DNA of 64,000 nucleotides from NCBI GenBank assembly GCA_018857735.1, contig JABMCL010001124.1, positions 127,501 through 191,500 of the forward strand, read 5' to 3'. Made by a program: the position numbers and the translations under genes. The notes under the pieces are model-generated. The model did not search any database and was not told the origin of the DNA. It saw only the letters and a program-made list of their open reading frames with translations. Positions 62,601 to 64,000 of the stretch are shown here, piece after piece. Origin of the DNA: Alviniconcha marisindica (Eukaryota > Mollusca > Gastropoda > Provannidae). Within the stretch, counting starts at the first letter, position 1; every line of letters starts with the position of its first letter.

Positions 62601-63884
62601 GAATTCCAGTGGAAGACTTTACAGTTACACAGGCTCATTCATTCTTACGAGCACAAATGGATTACTACAGCTGTGGAAAGTTGTGCACGCCCAATGTCAA
62701 ACTACTTCAACTGTCACCATGCCTGTAATTACAATAGGCATTAAAAGTTTGAACTCACCCAGCTCCTCATCAGGCAGACGTACAAACTTCTTGCCCTCCA
62801 GCACAAAAGACTCCATGCCATCCAGGTCCTCGTTCCAGTCTGCAGACAACTGTTCCTGTAAGTCAGACACATGCTACACAACAACTGCTCAGGCATCTCT
62901 TCTAGTCACAGACAGATGTTTCTGTAATTGTGATTTACACTACACAACCAGCTCAGGCATTTCCCCCCAATCTCAGACAGGTGTTTCTGTAATTCTGACC
63001 CACACTACACAATAACAGCTCAGGTGTCTCTCCCGATGTCAGACAGATGTTTCTCAACTCTGACCCACCCTACACAAAAACAGCTTAGGTATCTCTCCCA
63101 ATAGACAGATGTTTCTGTAATTCTGACCCACACTACACAACAACTGCTTAGGCATCTCTCCCAATCTCAAAGCGAATGTTCCTGCAGTTAAGAAACTCAC
63201 TACACAACAACAGCTTAAGCATCTCTCCCAATCTCAGACAACAGTTCCTGCAGTTAAGAAACTCACTACACAACAGCTTAGGAATCTCTCCCAATCTCAG
63301 ACAACTGTTCCTGCAGTTATGAAACACACTACACAACAACAGCTTAGGTTGTCACAGACGACTGTAAGTCAGACCCACACTACACAACAACAGCTGAGGC
63401 ATCTCTCCCAGTCACAGACTTTTCTGTAATTCTGACCCACACTACACAATAATAGCTGAGGCGTCTCTCCCAGCCACATACTGATGATCTACACTACACA
63501 ACAGCTGAAGAATCTCTCTCAGCCCCAGACAGATGTTTCTGTAATTCTGACCCACACTGCACAACAGCAGCTCAGGCATCCCTCCCAGTCACAGACAACT
63601 GTTCAAGTCAACTCAGACCAACACTTCCACAAGTAGCCCTGATAAAGGTATGGCCAACTAACAGATTGGTTCTCCCATAGTGCAAACTTACAGCCTCTTC
63701 CGGAGGCATGGTAGGTTGCCGTGGCATGAAGAGAGCCGACAGGTCCGTCTGCATCTTGTCACGCTCCATGATGACCTTCATGTCCGCCCCGCGACGTATC
63801 ACAGACTCTGCCGTTCGTGTGTAGTCCACAGGGATAACATCATCCCAACCAATAAACTTGGTCTTGAAGATCTGCGGCTCTGTT
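57636..63884 (-). CDS. FLII: Flightless-I homologue, C-terminal part (9 exons, 5' partial)
   Basis: Coding exons in transcript order: 63884-63692, 62855-62759, 62500-62320, 61596-61368, 60950-60910, 60055-59932, 59311-59129, 58441-58328, 57770-57636. Every intron is GT-AG and all phases agree, giving about 431 residues ending in a TGA at 57636-57638. The protein matches the C-terminal third of animal flightless-I: a linker with [11 protein letters not shown], then gelsolin-like domains G4 ([28 protein letters not shown]), G5 ([24 protein letters not shown]) and G6 ([34 protein letters not shown]). Flightless-I is a cytoplasmic and nuclear actin-binding protein with N-terminal leucine-rich repeats and C-terminal gelsolin repeats; it acts in actin remodelling and as a transcriptional co-regulator. 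The leucine-rich repeats and G1-G3 must lie to the right of the window. The family is clear from sequence; function is taken from known orthologues. No frameshift or lost domain is visible. Confidence 0.96.
57835..58163 (-). repeat. ~51-bp minisatellite in the last FLII intron, 6 copies
   Basis: Plus-strand units ATTTCAGCTGCAGGACAACC AACCTGGCTAC at about 57876, 57927, 57967, 58020, 58071 and 58122. It fills most of the 557-bp intron. Confidence 0.9.
58328..58441 (-). CDS. FLII: FLII exon h (G6)
   Basis: 38 codons encoding [38 protein letters not shown]. The acidic DDLADDD start and WVG motif are typical of FLII G6. Acceptor GTGCAG|GATG, donor CAG|GTCAGT. Confidence 0.96.
58484..59095 (-). 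repeat. 80-bp minisatellite in FLII intron before exon h
   Basis: Full units start with GTGAACTGTGCAAAACAAGA at 58628, 58708, 58788 and 58867, followed by shortened ~40-bp units. Each full unit includes GGGCCGTTCTTTGTCGCTAC. On the minus strand the last unit contains CCAGGTAGGGAC, close to the true donor CCAG|GTAGGGG at 59129. Confidence 0.9.
59129..59311 (-). CDS. FLII: FLII exon g (end of G5, start of G6)
   Basis: Encodes [40 protein letters not shown] and [20 protein letters not shown]. 61 codons, phase 0 at both ends. This is the best conserved stretch of the gene. The donor CCAG|GTAGGGG resembles sequence repeated in the downstream intron. Confidence 0.97.
59932..60055 (-). CDS. FLII: FLII exon f (G5 core)
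   Basis: Encodes [41 protein letters not shown]. The acceptor TGTGCAG|CTAC completes a split codon from the micro-exon; the donor is AAG|GTACTG, phase 0. Confidence 0.95.
60910..60950 (-). CDS. FLII: FLII micro-exon e (41 nt)
   Basis: A 41-nt exon encoding [13 protein letters not shown] plus two bases. It is supported by TTTTTCAG|TTGATG at its start, CAA|GTGAGT at its end, and exact phase fit with exons on both sides. The DSSLLNS motif is conserved in FLII G5. It is too short to be found by an ORF search. Confidence 0.93.
61368..61596 (-). CDS. FLII: FLII exon d (end of G4, start of G5)
   Basis: Encodes [16 protein letters not shown], a run of five glutamines, [18 protein letters not shown] and [17 protein letters not shown]. 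The exon is 229 nt, with acceptor TTTTCAG|CCTG and donor CAG|GTCTGA. The five-Gln run sits where orthologues have a shorter Gln-rich stretch. Confidence 0.95.
61640..61690 (+). mobile_element. Fragment of the 107-bp unit in an FLII intron
   Basis: ATGGTTTTTGTGGACGAAAA GCACCATGAACGAAGAAG lies 45 bp from FLII exon d, showing that these units also insert within genes. Confidence 0.72.
61865..62300 (-). repeat. ~54-bp minisatellite in FLII intron after exon c, 8 copies
   Basis: Units contain AAATTACACGTGGAAGTTTT TATGTGCCATACATC and TTCAAACTGACATAACC. They stop 20 bp from the donor of exon c. Confidence 0.92.
62320..62500 (-). CDS. FLII: FLII exon c (G4 core)
   Basis: Encodes [19 protein letters not shown], an acidic Glu/Asp-rich insert ([17 protein letters not shown]) and [19 protein letters not shown]. 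The acidic insert is also a feature of vertebrate FLII G4. Acceptor GGGCAG|GC, donor TTCAG|GTCAGG, phase 2. Confidence 0.95.
62759..62855 (-). CDS. FLII: FLII exon b
   Basis: Encodes [20 protein letters not shown] and then [12 protein letters not shown], the start of G4. The acceptor is TTACAG|GAACAG and the donor CTGG|GTGAGT (phase 1). The real acceptor has a weak pyrimidine tract, and junction-like copies repeat in the intron upstream of it. Confidence 0.95.
62866..63615 (-). repeat. ~60-bp minisatellite in FLII intron before exon b, ~12 copies
   Basis: Units contain CACTACACAACAACAGCTTA GG, CATCTCTCCCA and CAGACAGATGTTTCTGTAAT. On the minus strand each unit carries a TTACAG or CTGCAG followed by (G)AACA(G/T).TGTCTG, matching the true intron-exon junction at 62855. 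Confidence 0.93.
63692..63884 (-). CDS. FLII: FLII exon a (first visible exon, linker before G4)
   Basis: Encodes [21 protein letters not shown] and [10 protein letters not shown], the FLII linker between G3 and G4. The acceptor is placed at GAACAG|AACAG so that one base completes the previous codon (phase 2); a second AG five bases further in is possible. The donor is GCT|GTAAGT. The preceding exon is outside the window. Confidence 0.93.
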
Positions 63885-64000
63885 CTGTTCGCACACACAA
63901 GATCAATTTGTTTTTATCTCCAGGGATTGCTTCTCCAGGTAATTACCAGGTAATCACTGGGGAAAAAATTGCTCTCATAATCCACTGTACCTAACAAGGT

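Noticed and set aside
62870..63600. CRISPR-like array (regular repeats)
   Set aside because: Tandem units adjoin without unique spacers, inside an intron of an animal gene. It is a minisatellite.

Overview
The window is eukaryotic nuclear DNA. It is dense in dinucleotide microsatellites, tRNA-derived SINEs, MITE-like elements and short dispersed repeats, and it holds two animal genes with spliced exons, both on the minus strand. The repeat landscape, with very long CA/GT, CT/GA and TA arrays and repeats ending in tetranucleotide tails, resembles a marine mollusc, probably a gastropod. That placement is inference; the sequence proves only a metazoan.

Right end (about 55.3-64 kb): nine exons of a flightless-I (FLII) orthologue encode the last ~431 residues, gelsolin-like domains G4-G6. 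All splice junctions keep frame. An AT-rich stretch of ~2.3 kb after the stop codon looks like the 3' UTR. Four of the introns, and the 3' UTR, each carry their own minisatellite. In two introns the repeat unit resembles the neighbouring splice junction.

Middle (20.4-48.6 kb): the first two coding exons of a storkhead-box (STOX / HAM-1 / knockout family) gene, with a 27.5-kb phase-1 intron between them. Exon 1 (48170-48629) has the start codon and a poly-threonine microsatellite. Exon 2 (20439-20669) encodes most of the winged-helix domain. Later exons must lie beyond the left edge, so 1-20438 is read as part of intron 2. A CpG-rich stretch upstream of exon 1 is the likely promoter. FLII lies upstream of STOX on the same strand; about 7 kb of repeat-rich DNA separates them, and part of it (about 53.27-55.3 kb) looks like badly called sequence.

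The introns and intergenic DNA are mostly repeats: (1) a tRNA-derived SINE with clear A and B boxes; (2) a second, unrelated tRNA-headed SINE; (3) a ~107-bp retroposon-like unit containing GTGGACGTAAAGC, more than 30 copies, two of them with exact target-site duplications; (4) a ~600-bp TIR element with TAA target duplication, one copy of which split a copy of (3); (5) a 509-bp TIR element with TA duplication that still carries a broken SAP-domain exon; (6) foldback elements; (7) a LINE 3' end whose tail is a CT microsatellite. Several of these families share a similar 3'-terminal motif followed by a short simple repeat, which may mark a common retrotransposition machinery. No CRISPR arrays, operons, rRNA genes or intact tRNA genes were seen.
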